A stretch of DNA of 64,000 nucleotides from NCBI GenBank assembly GCA_036023115.1, contig JAYKKT010000090.1, forward strand, positions 30,620,501 to 30,684,500. Direction: 5' to 3'. Below, one piece after another: positions 47,031 through 59,520 of the stretch; positions within the stretch are counted from its first letter, which is position 1; every line of letters starts with the position of its first letter. This DNA is from Brasenia schreberi. Taxonomy: Eukaryota > Streptophyta > Magnoliopsida > Nymphaeales > Cabombaceae. The notes beneath the pieces are model-generated. The model was not told the DNA's origin. It did no database searches and saw only the letters and a list, made by a program, of their open reading frames with translations. Position numbers and translations under genes: made by a program.

Positions 47031-49451
47031 TGCTAAACAAACATACCAAAAATAACATTCATATGCCATTGGAAAACCTAAGGTGGAAAATTAGATAAAC
47101 GTACTTATGAGCCCCTCATTTGAATTTAACATACTGAGTGGTGTTACAATACCTAAACACCAAATATACCAGGCATCCTTTTGGAGCCATGCTTTTGTAA
47201 TTTACATACAGTATCATTAACTCAACATCATTTATCACACTTGAATAATTTCATTTGGGTCAATTATGAACCTAATGGAGAGTTGAGCACCATGACAACA
47301 ATGTCCAGATACATTGAATTAGAAAGGGAAGTTCAGGAAACTCCACTTGATTATTGCTCAATGTGATAATCATTCATGTCCAATCTTAGTATTTTAAGCA
47401 TAAAGGTTAAAGGATGCCAACAAAATTAAGTTGCCTAGTAAGTCTCGATCCTTCATTCATGGCTCCATAGACAGTGGACAATGACATCATTTGCAGAAAC
47501 CCTAATGTAATGAATTATTTCTTGCATGGTGGCATCCTCGTCACCTTCCTATTTTCCTGTACTTTTCCCATTTTATAAAACTGTGTAAGCTGAATATCTT
47601 TGTAATATAATCATGGGTTGTTGGAGCAGGAAACTCTTTTTCGTTGCAGGGTGGATCTTAGAACAAGACTTGGTGTCCAAATCTCCCCAGTGAAGATCGA
47701 CTATGATTTTTTGAATTTATATATATGACTCAGATAAATTTTGATACATCATGGTAATGCATGAAAAATCAAATTTGTATGTGTGTGTTTGTGCATGTGT
47801 ATGTGCACATACCCGTGTATTTTTGGGGAAAATATAAGCTATATTTGTCAAGTATGGGTACTATGACCTTCAATTTGTTAGTTGAGCCCTAGATAGGTCA
47901 GCTAGTGGTGATGTGCAAGGAACACACTTCCAATCAATCTAATATGTTACTAAAGATGACTTTTTTTGGAAAACTTCACATTTGTACTTTTTGATTTGTG
48001 AAATTGTTACTTTTATTGTTCTTTATTTTTTTTGTAACATTTTAATTATGTATAGTTTATACTCTTATGACACTTAGCTAGTAACACCATTTAGCATATG
48101 TTGATGTAGTGGCAGATCAATATGTTTTATAAGTTTTGAACTGATATGACATGCAGGTGATGGTTTAGCAATCATGTATGATAATGCATGCGTCGATATA
48201 ACTATATCATATAAGAAAAAACAAAAGGTGTCATACTAAGTGTTGTAGCGGTGCAAACAAAGACCACTTAAGTGTCATTAAAAAAACAAATAATAAGAAA
48301 TTGACAAGTTTGCAAACCATACTATACAAAGTTGGAGTTTTCGTATCTTTTATATGCTGAAATGGACATTGAGATCCAAATAAAATTATTTATAGATTGA
48401 TATAATGGTTCTTTAAAACATGTTTTTTACTAAATAAACTATACAAAACATTAAATGTGGATAAATATTGTCAGGTTTTGAGAATAAATCACTTCTTTAG
48501 AAATTATGAACCAATCAAACGAAACAGTTCATAATTGTAAAAGGATATAATTCAAAATCAGCTGATTCGGGAGCGAGTTGGCAGGTTCAGTGCAGTTGAT
48601 TTGTCTCAACCAAAAATGCTTCGAACCTAGCGTTGTACTGAGTCACGCAAGTCAAAGTGATCTTAGCAAAGGTCATAATCAGCAAAGCTTTTAGATATGT
48701 CGAACTGGTGAACAGTAAGTGTCGTGGACCGCCACCGTTCTCTAATAATTGAACCGAGCTGCCGGTTTGTATCATATTGTACGTTCAGAATGCTGGAACC
48801 CACTCTGTGCTGCATGGTGGAGTTGATCACCATCAATCAATTTCTTTTTTTCTCGGCCAACTACCCAAACTTTTAAACCCTTTCACTTATTTTAGAGAGC
48901 CAAGATCAAGCTTTAGCAGCTTCGGCTCGAGTTGCTGAGCTTTTCACATAATTATATGTAAAATTATACGTATTCTTAAATTGAAAAGGTTCGCTAATAT
49001 TTTTGTCCATGACGAGCTTAATGGATCTCAAATTCATAAGCTCACTTGTTCTCAAAAAAGAAATGAACCAAGATCCTGTTGCTCGAGTCAAGATTCAGCT
49101 TGGAGATAGAAACTCGATCAAATATGAAGAAAATAGGAACAAAGACTTTCAGTTCAGAAATTGCAGAATACGTATCTTTAGGGACCTAGTAACCCTCACC
49201 AAATTAGATGTTTACATGTGGAACTGTGTGGAACTTTTAGAACTTCGAAAAAAAATGTTCTTGAACTAGTTCTTTCATGTCCCTCCCTACTTGACTTACC
49301 TGTATTTTCCAGCTACTTAGACTTCTTCATTTGCATCACAGATGAAGCTGGCACCTAAAGTGCGAGTTCCACACCAAAGCTGAAGTATCTATTTCAATTT
49401 CTTATTATGATTCAATCCACTTGATTGAGCCAATAGTTAAAAATGGTGTTT
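47031..49451. other. intergenic, nothing recognised
   Basis: AT-rich with short chance frames only. Confidence 0.35.
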
Positions 49452-49579
49452 TTCTTGTTTTGGAATCATTTATCTTTGAATTGTTAGATTTAGACATTAA
49501 TCACCAGCTTGGTAAGATGTAAAACGTGTAGAAATAATGGGAAGGAAAATTGAAAGCCATAAATAATTGGTCGATAAGC

Positions 49580-51334
49580 TAGATCATTTTTTACTGTTTC
49601 TTTCCAACACTTTTGTGGTCGTCCTCTACCTCTTTTAATACTTTCAAAATTTAGTTTTTCATACCCTCTTACGTGTTCTTCTTTTGATCTTCTTTCTATG
49701 TGTCCAAACCACATTAAACGATATTCTCTCATTTTATTTTCTACTGGAGCTGCACATAATTTATTTATATTAACCTCATTATGTATATGGTATTTTCTTG
49801 TATGACCACTTATCCATCTCAACATCTTCATTTCTGTCACAAACATCTATTGTACATGTTGATGATTAACTGCCCAACACTCAGAACCATAAAACATGAC
49901 ATGTCTAATTGTTGTTCTATAATATTTACCTTTTAACTTTAATGGTATCTTCTTATCACAAAGAATACTTGATGCTCCTCTTCATTTTAACCAACCAGCA
50001 TTAATTCTATGCGTAACATCTCTATCAATTTTTCGATCACTATAAAAAATTGACCCTAGGTATTTAAAACTTTCTTTTGGGAGATGCAATGTGTACCAAT
50101 TTTAATTTATATGTCCTCTTAAGTAACCAAATGGTCAAACTTACATTACATTCTATATATTCTATCTTTGTTCTACTAAGTTAGATTCCTTTACTTTATA
50201 ATGTTTCTCTCATTAGTTCCAATTTTCTATTAACTTTTTCCTTAGACTCCTCCACCAACACAATGTTATCTGCAAATAACATACACCAAGGTACTTCATC
50301 TTGAATATGTTTTGTTGACTCATCAATCACCATTATAAATCAGTAGACTGAAAGTTGATCCATGATATAACCCAATATTAACTTCAAAAAAGTCAGTCAT
50401 TCCTTCATGAGTCCTCACACATGTTTTTGCACCATCATAGATGTCTCTTATAAGGTTTATGTGTGTCAATGGGATACTTCTTTTTTTCAAAGTTTTCCAA
50501 AGAACTTCCATCGATACCCTATCATAAGCTTTTTCTAGAACAATAAATATCATGTGAAGGTCTTTCATTTTTGCTCTAAAATGTTCTATATGACGTATCA
50601 AAGGGTAAATCCCTTCGACAGTAGATCTGCCTAGCATGAATCCAAATTGGTTCTTTGTTGTACTTGATATTTGTCTTAACCTGTGTTCGATGATTCTTTT
50701 CCATAATTTCATAGTATGGCTTATTAACTTGATACCCAGATAATTCGCATAATTTTGAATGTGTCCCTTGTTCTTATATATGGGTATAAGTGTATTCACT
50801 CTCCATTCATTGGGCGTCTTTTGGTTTCTCCATATTTCATTAAATAGTATTGTGAGCTAAGTGATTTATGTTTCTCCTAGGATTTTCCAAACTTCTATAG
50901 GAATATTCTCTGGTCCTACCGATTTACCACTCTTCATATGTTTAAGACCCTCTTTCACTTCATTCTTTTGAATACATCGGTAGAAATTGTGGTTGATATA
51001 CTTTTTTATTTGGCTAACTCTCCTAAGCTAATACTAACATCTTTATTTTCATTAAAAAGCTTATAAAAATAGTTTTTCATCTATTTCTTATATCATCATT
51101 TGTCACTAGAATTTTTTCATCATCTTCTTTGATGTATCTAACATAATTAAGACCTTTAGTTTTTTTATCTCTAGCCCTAGCTATCCTAAAAATATCCCTT
51201 TCACCCTCTTTTGAGTTGAGTTTTTATACAAATCCTTCCAAATTTTAGCTTTTGCGTAAATGAGAGCCTTTTTCGCTTCCTTCTCTGTTTTCTTATAAGG
51301 CTCTAAAGTTTTACCTATTTTCTTATCATAATGC
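49580..51334 (-). mobile_element. RTE-type LINE copy 2, both ends truncated
   Basis: 50799-50323 (minus) encodes reverse transcriptase: IPIYKNKGHIQNYANYLGIK, MKLWKRIIEHRLR, NQFGFMLGRST, FIVLEKAYDRVSMEVLW and FFEVNIGLYHGSTFS. 49846-49490 encodes the C-terminal region typical of RTE elements: MKMLRWISGHTRK, REYRLMWFGHIERR and GRGRPQKCW. The catalytic box near 50265 reads FADN, not FADD. Compared with copy 1, about 100 bases of the 3' end and all of the endonuclease are missing. Confidence 0.88.
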
Positions 51335-51509
51335 AAAAAGAAAAATAAATGATTTTAAAACAAGATAAGAAAATGCAAAGAAACTCGAGGCAAACAAGGA
51401 CTGCTGAACAAGAGAAGATGGCTTCACTGTTGTTGGCAGTCCAAGCATCCTATGTGAATCAATGGCAGTGACACAAAAATACGAGACAATTAAGCACTAA
51501 TTGCTCGAT

Positions 51510-51620
51510 AAAGCATAGGTGCCGGTGGATAAGGGGTTAATAAGCGGGTTTTCATTGCAGGGTGGGTTGAGACCCCGCCTCATTGCCACCTCAATGTGAT
51601 TGAGACTGCTATCTGCTTTA
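51510..51620 (+). mobile_element. possible SINE or small TIR unit
   Basis: TTGCTCGATAAAGCA and TGCTTTATCGACCAA face each other across about 100 bases. Inside are A-box-like GGTGGATAAGGGG and B-box-like GGTTGAGACCCC. It may be a tRNA-derived unit, or the arms may belong to the larger repeat around LINE copy 2. Confidence 0.35.
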
Positions 51621-51689
51621 TCGACCAATTATTTATGGCTTTCAATTTTCTTGTTTTGGAATCACTTATTTTTGAATTGTTAGATTTAG

Positions 51690-52340
51690 GCTATTTCTTT
51701 CCTTACCTCGAAAAAACATACAAGACAGACAAAGGATCTAAATAAAATAACCTTAAGATGTTAAGTTAATCACATGAGTTTCATCTCAAACTCCCATTTG
51801 AATCAATCATGAGTTTGATCCCTTCTCCTACTCTCTGAAGAACGAAGGATCTAAATAGGTCCTTGATGACTTTTTAATAGCGAATGGGGAGCCCAGCCTT
51901 TTCCATTCATTTCCAGCCTTTATACGAAAATCTTTGAAAATCTTTCTAATGCTTTTTCCTGGAGGTGCTCTCTTTTTTCCAAAAGTTCCACTCTTTTTAT
52001 TAACATAATGAAGACCAACTTACTTTCAATTGAAAACGACGCTCAATACTTGATCAGTTTCCTTTGTCTCCACAACTTGCCAAAAACATGACACCAACTA
52101 CATACGCAAAAATAGTTCACACTAAACAAAGCTAATTAAGTGAACTAAAAACCAATTTTAATTAAACTAAATAGTACCTAATTTTTTCAAGAAACTAGAG
52201 CATGAAAATGTTAAAAAGGAAAAAGAAGACTACAAAAGTTTTAGAGAGAAACAATAAAAATGATGTAGGATTTGAGTTACCTGTTAGCATGGCATGTGAT
52301 CGGGCTCTATCAAAAAAAAACTATGTAGCTAAGTCCATCT
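51690..52340. other. intergenic, nothing recognised
   Basis: No gene was recognised. Confidence 0.35.
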
Positions 52341-52375
52341 AGTATGAGAAAAAGGATTTGTTGTTGTTGTTGTGC
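52341..52375 (+). mobile_element. RTE LINE 3'-tail snippet
   Basis: CATCTAGTATGAG..AAAAGG then (TTG)n matches the extreme 3' end of the LINE family, as at 17574-17619. No clear target duplication was found. Confidence 0.65.
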
Positions 52376-52737
52376 TTGAGGTAATATGTCAATTTAAATT
52401 TCCATCTGAATTCAAAAGTTAAATTTATAATTATGGCATAAATGAAATAACAAAATTGCTGAACACTAATAAGCAATATTAAAGTAGAAGATATTTAATT
52501 CTAGATAACAAGGTTTTAACTCTAATCTGCAAAATCATCATTAATCCTAGTACAACCAGCTTCTTGAATATTAATTAAAATAACGGACCTTTTAATTGCC
52601 CAAGATTGATATTAGCCTCTTCGTTTTGAATAGCACTATAGTAACAATATGGCATAATAATTTGACATGCTTTTTTGGACTAAGTGTATCACATTCCGCT
52701 TATTGCATAAGAATTCACTCTTACAAGTACCAAATCG

Positions 52738-52743
<6 letters not shown>

Positions 52744-52809
<66 letters not shown>

Positions 52810-52810
52810 A
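52744..52810. repeat. (CT)n(CA)n microsatellite
   Basis: About 42 bases of CT run directly into about 25 bases of CA. Confidence 0.95.
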
Positions 52811-52904
52811 ATGGAGCAGATTTCCAACTCATTTTAGTTTGGTTGCTGGTTTCCAAACTGTCCTCTTAGGCCTCCTATATCACGCCAATTAAATTAAAAA
52901 GGCG

Positions 52905-52990
52905 AAACTCGTGGTCTTGATATAGCTAATGTAAACCTTTTACATGAAGGTCACGAGTTCGATACCCGATTACGTGCATATATGATAAGA
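52905..52990 (+). mobile_element. tRNA-derived SINE-like unit
   Basis: A-box-like TGGTCTTGATATAGCTAATG is followed by B-box-like GAGTTCGATACCCG (52955-52968). Their spacing fits an internal polymerase III promoter. Downstream ATTACGTGCATATATGATAAG is not tRNA-like, so a SINE head is more likely than a tRNA gene. Confidence 0.55.
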
Positions 52991-53527
52991 GTCTAATCCC
53001 TTCCAAGAAAACAAATTCACAAGGCTTCCTTCCAAATTGGCTAAAGTTGGTGTGAATAATTTTTGGAAAGATCACCCTCAAATTGGCTTGGTCATCGTAC
53101 GATCATTAGTATTCTAAACCATTCGGATAGGGCTGATAAACAAGACAGACAAACCTAACAACAACCCACCCGACTCTTTTCTTTATGGAGTAGCACTAAT
53201 TAAAGCACTAGCTGAAAGCTTCAGTTGGTCTATCCTCCTCTTCTTGCCTTATGAAACAAATAGATAAATAAATAAATTTTTTAAGAAAAAATGCATCTTG
53301 ATATTTTAAGAAGAAAGCACATTTTATGAAAATAATCTTACTTTTTGTAATAAAGAAAAACCTCATACAGGACGCCCACTTGAAATATATATGTATATAT
53401 ATATGGACATATTCTAAGCACTTTGATAAACAAAAAGGCTCATCCCATAAACCATAGAAAATTACCGAAAGATAGGAAAGCCAAATCGACCTCCTCTCTC
53501 TCTCTCTTCCTGCGAAATGGGACGTGT

Positions 53528-53671
53528 CTATAAGTAGTCTTCTGCGTCGCTTCGGTTCTCGCCATTCTCGCTCTCCCTTTGCCACCCACCATTGTCGTCG
53601 ACCATACATCCTCGTATCCTTTTCCTTCTCATCGATAGGAAAACAAAGAAAACGGAAAGGAATTCGTCGCA
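53528..53671 (+). promoter_or_regulatory. promoter and 5' UTR of the aminotransferase gene
   Basis: TCTATAAGTAG near 53528 is a TATA-like box. The 100 or so bases before the ATG at 53672 are CT- and purine-rich, as in plant leaders. The exact start of transcription cannot be read from sequence alone. Confidence 0.5.
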
Positions 53672-55792
53672 ATGCAGAGGCTCAGCAGAAGGATTCTCCC
53701 TCTCAGAAAGGGAATGAGTCGGTACGGCAATGGGGTGAGGCCGTTCTCGCACGCCGTGGAGAGAGAATTGAAGAATGAAACGTTGCCGAAGATGCCGGAG
53801 TTCGACTACAAGCCTATGCCTTACGAGGGCCCGACGGAGGCGGAGATCCTCCGCAAGAGGACAGAGTTCCTCAGCCCTTCCATCTTTCATTTCTACAAGC
53901 AACCGGTAACCTCCATGATGCCCCATTTCTTTTTTCATGTAAATATGAAACAAAATCGATATGATCTGCATCTGGTAAGGTTCTGCTTGACCCCTCTCCC
54001 CTTAAAAAAAATATCCCAAAACGACGACAGAAATTTTTCTTTCATATTTTCATTTATAACCTCGTATTATTTTATTCTTGTGCCTGATTGAAGATTTTCT
54101 TTTTCCAGGCCAGTTTTCGAAAAACTATATCTTTATAGCCACCATGTAACTCGAACTATTCTTTTTAAGTATTTTCATTTGCAGTTTTATATTTGACAAA
54201 ATTAGTTAAGTTGAGAATGGAGAAGTCTTAACCTGGTTCCCAGTTTGTGTCATAATGTCTGATAGAAGTCTCCCAATCTGGCTTGCCCTTAAAAAAAAAT
54301 CTTTTTAAATGTCTTTTATTGTCAATTCTTAATGATATTTAATGAATTAACTTACAAGAACCATAATTTAGTTTATTTATACGTTCACATCTTTTATTTT
54401 TCTGATTTGTCGTGTCGCGTGCCTTAAGCCGTGTCTGCACCCATGTGAAACTTGGGTGCAGGTGCGCGGCTGATTAAATCATAGGGACCTTTCAAGAATA
54501 GCGCGCGGCCGTATTCAACGGACAGTCCCACATTTCCTGACCCTATTTTGATCGAGAAGAACCTTAAAGATGGTAAAAGGGATCCCATGTTCCAGCAAAG
54601 ACGGAGGAAGTTTTGGTCATCATTTCAACACAGTTTTCGGTTAATACTCGAGGCTCTCACTGGGGCACGTAGGGGACATGAATAATGATTTTAAAGGACA
54701 GGAATTAAATTTATTTGTTAGACAACCATCTCCAATTCTTTTCTTTATTGAATGCATTTTTTTCCACTCCATGTGGGTGTATAAACACCTTGATTCCTGA
54801 ATCCAAGTTATAGCTTCTAACTCCAATTCTCACGTTTGGATTTCATCTACGAACGATGGTAGTCTTAATTCTTTAACTTTCTGTTTTAATGAAAAGCTAA
54901 ATTTCAGCTTCTTTATTGAGAATAGCTGCAAGTCATAGCTTCTTTCTGAACTTTGATCCCTCGACCACACCCTATAGTTTTTACTAAAGAAGAAGCGAAA
55001 CGAGCACAAAATTGACAGCATAATCACAACAGAATATCCACTTAGGCCGGTTAGAGACAAATATACTCGCTATTCTTGGCATATTTTGTTCGCCACCATT
55101 TTGTCCGTGGGATTCCCTGTTGATGAATATTTTCATTTACATGCACTTTCAGTTGAATATCGTCGAAGGAAAGATGCAGTACTTATTTGATGAAAATGGC
55201 CGTCGCTACCTTGATGCTTTTGGAGGCATCGCCACGGTCTGCTGCGGACATTGTCATCCAGAAATTGTAGAGGCCATTGTGAATCAAACAAAGCGTTTGC
55301 AGCACTCCACGGTTTTGTATCTTAATCATGCCATTGCGGAATTCGCTGAAGCATTAGCATCTAAGTTTCCTGGAGACCTTAAGGTATATGTCAAATCTTC
55401 CATTTTATAAAGTTTGACAAATTTCCAGTTTATAGATTTTATGAGAAATCTTCCATTTTACCAGCATTCAAGATCCTTATCTTTGTACTCTGTGCAGGTT
55501 GTTTTCTTCACAAATTCTGGTACAGAGGCAAATGAACTTGCTATCATGATTGCACGCCTGTACACAGGGTGTCATGACCTTATATCAGTTAGAAATGCCT
55601 ACCATGGAAATGCTGCAGGAACAATGTGTGCCACTGCCCAATCTACTTGGAAATTCAACGTCGCTATACAAGTATCTTCAATGTTTCCCATGCCTGCTGC
55701 ATTTCTTTCTTACTCGATTGGTCCTCTAAATTTTTTCTAGACTTTCTTATTTGTTGCAAAATGTGTTTAACTAAAGCTGCTGCATGCAACCC

Positions 55793-55883
<91 letters not shown>

Positions 55884-57727
55884 AAATGGTAGGGAAGTGA
55901 AAGAGATTTAATGGATAATGGCATGAAAAATCATTTAACTGAGCACCTAGGACCTCAGACTTTGAGCAGTACAGGAAGCTTTTCTAGGCCGACTTTTGTA
56001 AGGTGGCTTAAGGCATGTTCTTAAATTAACTTTGAACAGAGTGGAGTACATCATGCAGTGAATGCAGATCCATACAGAGGAATTTTTGGTTCAGACGGAG
56101 AGAAGTATGCAAAGGACGTCCAAGACATTATAGATTATGGAACTTGTGGGCGTGTTGCTGGATTTATTTCAGAAGCAATTCAGGTATCCATCCGTTTTCA
56201 TCAACTTCCTCATTCAACTGTTTGTTATATTTGGTGATTGTGGTTAACCTTATTTTTAGGGTGTAGGTGGCATAGTTGAATCAGCACCAGGATATCTTTC
56301 TGCTGTGTATAAAATCATCAAGAAAGCAGGTGGTGTTTGTATAGCTGATGAAGTGCAATCTGGATTTGCTCGCACTGGCAGCCATTTCTGGGGATTTGAA
56401 TCCCATGGCGTTATACCTGATATAGTCACAATGGCAAAGGTATAAATGAAATTGTTTGTGGTATAAGGTAGTTACAAAGACTCCGGTGTCAGTTTTCACC
56501 TAGAGCACCACTGACATAAATAAAATGGTTTCCCCTTGTTATTTGAGAAACCAAAATTCATTTTGTTGGCCAAAATTATCATGCTGGTACCAACTGAATA
56601 CATCTTTTATTGAGATATTCCTGAATTTTAAGTGAAATATGCATGAGGTTCCTGTCTGCTTTTCATTTTCTCTCTCTTGGCTGCAAGTTCTGTTTCCTAT
56701 GGCTAAACCGAGTGCAAATGGTTCTTATTGTCATATACTGGAATACTCAGGGCATTGGAAATGGGGTTCCTCTTGGTGCTGTGGTTACCACTCCTGAGAT
56801 TGCACAAGTGCTGACTCAACGAAGCTACTTCAATACTTTTGGTGGAAATCCAGTATGCACTGCTGGGGGCCTCGCTGTTCTGAGGGTAATTGAGAAAGAA
56901 AAGCTTCAAGAAAATGCTCAGACTGTGGGGTCTTACTTGATTGAGCGCCTCAAGTCCCTCCAGGACAAGCACGAATGTAAGTTCTTAAAACCTTCGTAAG
57001 CATGAACTTTAGATGTAATTTCGGACAGCAGGGATCTGGCCTATCCTGGTCTGGAACAAAGGCAACTAGTGGGGAATGAAACTCTTTAGCCTCGAGATCA
57101 TTAACGGGACAACTAAACCATGATGTTACTTTCATGAATCATTTACCGAAAGATAGAACAGATTAAATTTAGTGCTGCTGTTACTAATTAGAGTCATGGA
57201 TGCTAAGCACTCATGCTCCGAACTACTAATTTTTAGTAGATTGTAAATGCTAGTTTTTCGGGGAGCCTGATCACGTAGTTGACATGGATTTCAGTAATTG
57301 GGGATGTGAGGGGACGTGGTTTAATGATTGGAGTTGAGCTTGTTATCGATCGCCAGTTAAAGACTCCTGCCAAGACTGAGATATTGCATGTTATGGACAA
57401 AATGAAAGGTCTCTCTCTCTCTCTCCACGAGTCTAAATTTATAGTGCGTACATATGTCAATCTGCTCAGTGTGTAAAGTGAGTTATCTTTCCCTCAGTAT
57501 CACTTTTACTTTCAAACAGATATGGGTGTGTTAGTGGGAAAAGGCGGCTTTCATGGGAATGTCTTCAGAATCACTCCACCGCTTTGCTTCAAAAAGGAAG
57601 ATGCTGGTATGTTCCATGTTAGCCTATATTGTGCATTAAACGATGCATAGCATAGCATTTCTTACTTGGATTCTCGATTGCAGATTTCCTTGTGGATGTC
57701 ATGGATCACTCGATGGCTAGTCTTTGA
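53672..57727 (+). CDS. alanine-glyoxylate aminotransferase 2 homolog, mitochondrial
   Basis: Nine exons: 53672-53905, 55153-55383, 55498-55671, 56040-56183, 56260-56439, 56751-56976, 57295-57408, 57520-57606 and 57684-57727. All use GT-AG introns. The joined frame is 477 codons plus stop, the usual family length. The N-terminus ([19 protein letters not shown]) is an Arg/Ser-rich mitochondrial presequence. Class III pyridoxal-phosphate motifs are in place: TNSGTEANE near residues 160-168, [13 protein letters not shown] with Asp291, and MAK|GIGNG with the cofactor lysine at 321, the last residue of exon 5. The family moves an amino group from alanine to glyoxylate or beta-amino acids. [21 protein letters not shown] and FLVDVMDH fit the AGT3/PYD4 group more than AGT2. 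Exon 3 ends VAIQ, about one residue longer than usual. No defect was seen. Confidence 0.93.
55799..55880. repeat. (TA)n microsatellite in intron 3
   Basis: About 80 bases of pure TA lie in the aminotransferase intron between exons 3 and 4, well clear of the splice sites. Confidence 0.95.
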
Positions 57728-57860
57728 ATCCTCTGAAGCCGTTCAGTCTTCTATATTTTTAACTATTTTATGTACTTCGACTTTTGTATGTGTGTGTATA
57801 TATCTGGACATGATAGTAGAAGAGATTGCACTGCTTTTGAAACAATAAGGCGATCATTAC

Positions 57861-57866
57861 AATAAA
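57861..57866 (+). terminator. polyadenylation signal
   Basis: AATAAA 134 bases after the aminotransferase stop codon, at the expected place for a 3' end signal. Confidence 0.55.
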
Positions 57867-57879
57867 GAAATGAAAGCAG

Positions 57880-57985
57880 AAGGTGAGACATTATCTCAAT
57901 GTCTCCCTTGCTTCTGATCAATACAAGATACCATGATCGTTGATTTGGAGTAGATGAGACACCATCTCGATGTCTCTCTCTTCAA
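57880..57985. repeat. two similar imperfect hairpins GAGACNNNATCTCNATGTCTC
   Basis: GAGACATTATCTCAATGTCTC near 57882 and GAGACACCATCTCGATGTCTC near 57957 are diverged copies of the same 21-base inverted repeat, just downstream of the aminotransferase gene. Confidence 0.6.
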
Positions 57986-58576
57986 AAGCAGGCAAATTTA
58001 TCTGGATTTCAAACATCGGCTATGCGTGGAACTGTCGGATGGTAATGTTTCTTATTGAAGTAAGTTATTAAATTTGGCGTTTTTGCATCATTTTCTTTAC
58101 ATCGTTTTGGAGTTTTTTCGTCATGTTGTTGGGATGGCTCAATGTGGTGAACTTCAATCGTATCATGTGGAGTTCTTTCACATGCACGCATGTGTCTGCG
58201 GATATGCGATCATCCTTGAGATCCAAAAAAACAACCAGAACCAATATCACAGATGTCATTCCGAAGCACGGTTCTATTAATAGAAAACCAAGCACCATCA
58301 GTACAATTGAAAGGCCAAACATTGAGAGCTATCATCCTACTTCACTTTCTTCATAGTACATCTGGAAAACGTACTGAAAAAACCAAATACCACCAATACA
58401 ATTTAGCCACCCATAGCCTCATAAATCCAAAAGAAAGAAACTGTAGCTACATTTATATATACATAAATACATAAATTAAATACATTTAGACACACCAGGT
58501 TATATTTTAGATATGCACATAAATAACTAAATATATGTATATGTATACATAAATAAATAAGATAATTTTACACACA
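57986..58576. other. intergenic, nothing recognised
   Basis: No gene was recognised. Confidence 0.35.
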
Positions 58577-58586
58577 TGCACACACA

Positions 58587-58665
<79 letters not shown>
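58587..58665. repeat. palindromic (AC)n(AT)n(GT)n microsatellite
   Basis: About 28 bases of AC, about 32 of AT and about 19 of GT follow each other without interruption, so the tract is its own inverse and could extrude as a cruciform. Confidence 0.95.
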
Positions 58666-59520
58666 CACGTGTGTTATGATTCAATTCAATTCTCATGGTT
58701 CGGCTCCAACTCTTGAACCATAAATGAAACCAAAAAAGATTTTTAAAACCATGAAATTTGGAAGCTTTTAAAACTGAACCAAACCTCGGTTCCATCAGTT
58801 TGGTTTGGTTTTGTCGGTCCCTTGAAGATGAGGGGCTCATGGTTAGCTAGAAGGGAGGTGCTGTTGGCATGCCTTGCAGATCCTTTAACTAAGGTTTAGT
58901 AGCCAATGGTCCGAGTGAACAAAGTTAACAACTAGTTTAATATATCATATGTAAGATTTGACTAACTTTTACGAAAATGATTTTTAAATACTTTGTAAGA
59001 TGTAATACATTTGTACGTAGTGCTTCGCTTGCTCCGTACTAAACATTTTCTATTTTGTAAGATTATCGTGCATATCAGCAGCTAGGATTCTGGTTATGAG
59101 TTGTTCAAACTGAAATACATCTGATGGTAGTCATAGCTGGAACCGGCTGTTTGGCTGAACCGCCATTTTCGATTAGGCTGGAACCTGGAACCACAACTGA
59201 ATCGGACCAGGGCATGTTCCAGTTACGGGTCAGATAAAATAATTTTAAAAATTAAAAATTAAAGAATTTTTTTAAATATCAAAACTGGCGGTTTGAAACG
59301 TGGGTTCCAGTTCCAATTATATAAAAGGTGAAACCGAAACCAAACTGGGTAGTTCTCGGTTTTAGTCTCATCAATTCCAGGTTTAGCTAATTCTTGGCTT
59401 GGTTTAGCTCCGATTGGAACTGTTGCCGGTTAGGAACCAACTATGTCTATAATGGCTACTACTTGACGTCAACTGGAACCGAGCCGGGCCGGGCCGGTTA
59501 GGAACGTGCCATATAGACTA
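58666..59520. mobile_element. hAT-like relics of the GGTTTGG/CCGGTT type
   Basis: 58675-58830 has the CCAAACC/GGTTTGGTTTTG composition of the element at 46413-47022. 59132-59451 starts CATAGCTGGAACCGGC and ends with the inverse of CATAGTTGGTTCCTAACCGGC, a possible terminal inverted repeat. No clear target duplication was found for either. Confidence 0.4.

Larger units (their letters stand above)
49452..51689. repeat. direct and inverted repeats flanking LINE copy 2
   Basis: A 42-bp direct repeat (TTCTTGTTTTGGAATCA.. at 49452-49493 and 51648-51689, about three differences) encloses an inverted pair (GGAAAATTGAAAGCC.. at 49544-49579; inverse at 51615-51650, one base different). The LINE fragment and a short SINE-like unit lie between. 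Confidence 0.8.

Noticed and set aside
53208..53971. Minus-strand frames over the first aminotransferase exon
   Set aside because: They overlap the real exon and promoter on the other strand and show no domain.
55414..55497. Exon 3 starting upstream at 55414
   Set aside because: The family sequence resumes precisely at GTTGTTTTC after TGTGCAG; the earlier part is the intron read in frame.
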